NCBI GenBank assembly: GCA_018266915.1
Contig: JAFDZM010000080.1
Coordinates: 124,001-188,000, forward strand
Direction: 5' to 3'
Source: Bacteroidota bacterium
GTDB lineage: Bacteria > Bacteroidota > Bacteroidia > Sphingobacteriales > Sphingobacteriaceae
Length of the DNA: 64,000 nucleotides
The translations under genes were made by a program, and so were the position numbers. Below the pieces are notes generated by a model. It did not search any database, had not been told where the DNA came from, and worked only from the letters and a program-made list of their open reading frames with translations. How positions within the stretch are numbered: the first letter of the stretch is position 1; every line of letters begins with the position of its first letter. This document shows, piece by piece, positions 62,901-64,000 of the stretch.

Positions 62901-64000
62901 TTAATACTTAATTATTCTATAGGACATCACGGTTCCGTCTCCAAAAATATCAAATTCAGAATGGTTTTCTAAATTGACAGACGATCTGGAAATTTCTTTT
63001 AGAGTACGGATTCTATTCGTTTCCGTAGATGATAGTACTTTATAATGATCATCTGTTATACCTTGAAATATTTCCAGTCTTTCTCCTTGTTCGTATATTT
63101 TTGGGATTTCATATATTTTTCTTTTTTTGAAATCTTTACTTGGTATCCAATCTGTGATCCATCGCCCTATAAAATCATTATTATTTATATTAACTGTTGT
63201 CATTTCCTCTAATAATTTTTTATCTTTTAATAGAGTGAGCTCTCTATCATAAATCCTATATCCAAGTTCATCTAATTGATCTATATTAATATTTTCGTTA
63301 TTATCTCTTAGTAATAATTGGGATTGCTGATACAAGGCTCGACTTAAAGCTATATTACCTATAAATTGCGCTATTCTAGAATAGTGTCTTAATTGATACA
63401 ATAGCTCAGATCGTTCACTAAAAGCATTTTCGAAACCATCAAATGGCGGGTCAGCTAGGACTATTCTTGGTTCAAAATTCGAATAGTTTAAATGAGCTGA
63501 AATAATTAGTTCAACATCGTAATTTTCATTACGATTATGCATATCAACTTTCTTACTTATGCCATTTGTTATTTGTTCATTCTGTTTTGACCTATGCTTG
63601 GTTCCCTTAAATTCATAAACATAATTTTGTCCAGGATTAGTTGCTCTATAATCGAATCTTTTGCCGTTACCTTTAATTGGCTCCAAGGTATCCCAGTTAA
63701 CGTTAAATATTTTATTGGCTATCAAGCAGCCAATTCCTATTCCAATTTCGTTACTACGATTCGTTTGTAAATCTGTATCTATTGAAACATTTTGATTATA
63801 TCCCAAATAGGGGCCATTAAAATCCAACAAATTAATATATAAATACGCAGATCTAATAGATTCATCTCTATTACTTGATGGCAAAGAAGCAATTTTGGAG
63901 CCGATAGCATGTAACAATTCTTTACCAGTAAACGAAAACCCCGTGTTTTCTAAATTCGCAATAGCTGCGTAGGGATTATTATTTGGAAAGGAATTATGTC
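62901..64000 (-). CDS. Unknown protein, possible PD-(D/E)xK nuclease-like, N-terminus outside window
   Basis: The frame is open to the last base of the window, so the 5' end is missing; a TTG at 63917 is only an internal codon. At least 366 residues. GKRFDYRATNPGQNYVYEFKGTKH places an Asp, then Glu-x-Lys, in the order seen in PD-(D/E)xK nucleases; that reading is tentative. The C-terminus, DIFGDGTVMSYRIIKY, and the rest show no family. Codons are much richer in A and T (many AAT, ATA, AAA) than in neighbouring genes, which suggests recent acquisition. Confidence 0.6.
   Translation of the reverse strand, partial: HNSFPNNNPYAAIANLENTGFSFTGKELLHAIGSKIASLPSSNRDESIRSAYLYINLLDFNGPYLGYNQNVSIDTDLQTNRSNEIGIGIGCLIANKIFNVNWDTLEPIKGNGKRFDYRATNPGQNYVYEFKGTKHRSKQNEQITNGISKKVDMHNRNENYDVELIISAHLNYSNFEPRIVLADPPFDGFENAFSERSELLYQLRHYSRIAQFIGNIALSRALYQQSQLLLRDNNENINIDQLDELGYRIYDRELTLLKDKKLLEEMTTVNINNNDFIGRWITDWIPSKDFKKRKIYEIPKIYEQGERLEIFQGITDDHYKVLSSTETNRIRTLKEISRSSVNLENHSEFDIFGDGTVMSYRIIKY

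Noticed and set aside
1..64000. tRNA or rRNA genes, prophage, integrase, SusC/SusD pair
   Set aside because: I looked and found no clear case; absence is from reading by eye, not from a search program.

Overview
The window is chromosomal DNA of a Bacteroidota bacterium, most likely a member of the Sphingobacteriaceae (Mucilaginibacter/Pedobacter-like). This is an inference. It rests on -7 promoter boxes of the TAnnTTTG type, the futalosine menaquinone genes (mqnA, mqnE), an LptD of Bacteroidota type, the metY-metX-hom operon behind a SAM riboswitch, and many secreted glycoside hydrolases. I saw no tRNA, rRNA, CRISPR array, insertion sequence, integrase or SusC/SusD pair.

Layout. 1-6.3 kb: a TPR lipoprotein-like gene cut by the window edge, gyrA, a haem operon (MFS transporter, hemF, small secreted protein) and a cold shock gene. 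6.4-11.7 kb: 1-Cys peroxiredoxin and a trehalose region (GH15 hydrolase, VOC protein, fused trehalose-6-phosphate synthase/phosphatase). 11.8-14.7 kb: small secreted PepSY-like proteins and a short-chain dehydrogenase. 15.0-17.7 kb: mqnA, a histidine phosphatase and mqnE. 17.8-23.8 kb: sulfur amino acid genes (PLP trans-sulfuration enzyme, DinB protein, then SAM riboswitch, a short Cys/Met-rich leader peptide, metY, metX, homoserine dehydrogenase). 23.9-39.6 kb: mostly housekeeping (E2 acyltransferase, cinA, lptD, amidase, MCE protein, rnz, STAS protein, purC, phoH, SAM hydroxide adenosyltransferase, ABC exporter, beta-CASP hydrolase). 39.6-47.1 kb: VOC protein, GH2 enzyme, S41 peptidase, histone H1-like protein, DUF1015, YjbQ. 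47.1-60.9 kb: a sugar catabolic region (fucose-type permease, GH9, GMC oxidoreductase, Tat-exported TIM-barrel isomerase/lyase, ThuA protein, GH105, GH3), interrupted by an ECF42-type sigma factor with three YCII/DGPF genes and a TfoX protein. 61.1-64.0 kb: an AhpD-like protein, a DUF763 protein and an AT-rich gene of unknown function that runs off the window.

The most unusual signals are non-coding. (1) At least ten intergenic regions hold arrays of 7-bp or 8-bp words, usually as two facing inverted arms. The word differs from site to site, but the period, the inverted layout and the position flush against stop codons recur. (2) Between the SAM riboswitch and metY is a 36-codon ORF ending in C-M-C-M-C-Y-C-C, which looks like a cysteine/methionine-sensing leader peptide. 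(3) Two YCII genes are preceded by near-identical TGTCCA-N17-CGTC promoters, matching what is known for ECF42 sigma factors, and a 12-bp hairpin separates the YCII genes from the sigma gene. (4) A TTGTGT-N7-ACACAA palindrome lies upstream of the GMC oxidoreductase and the GH3 gene, with a weaker copy before the TIM-barrel isomerase gene.
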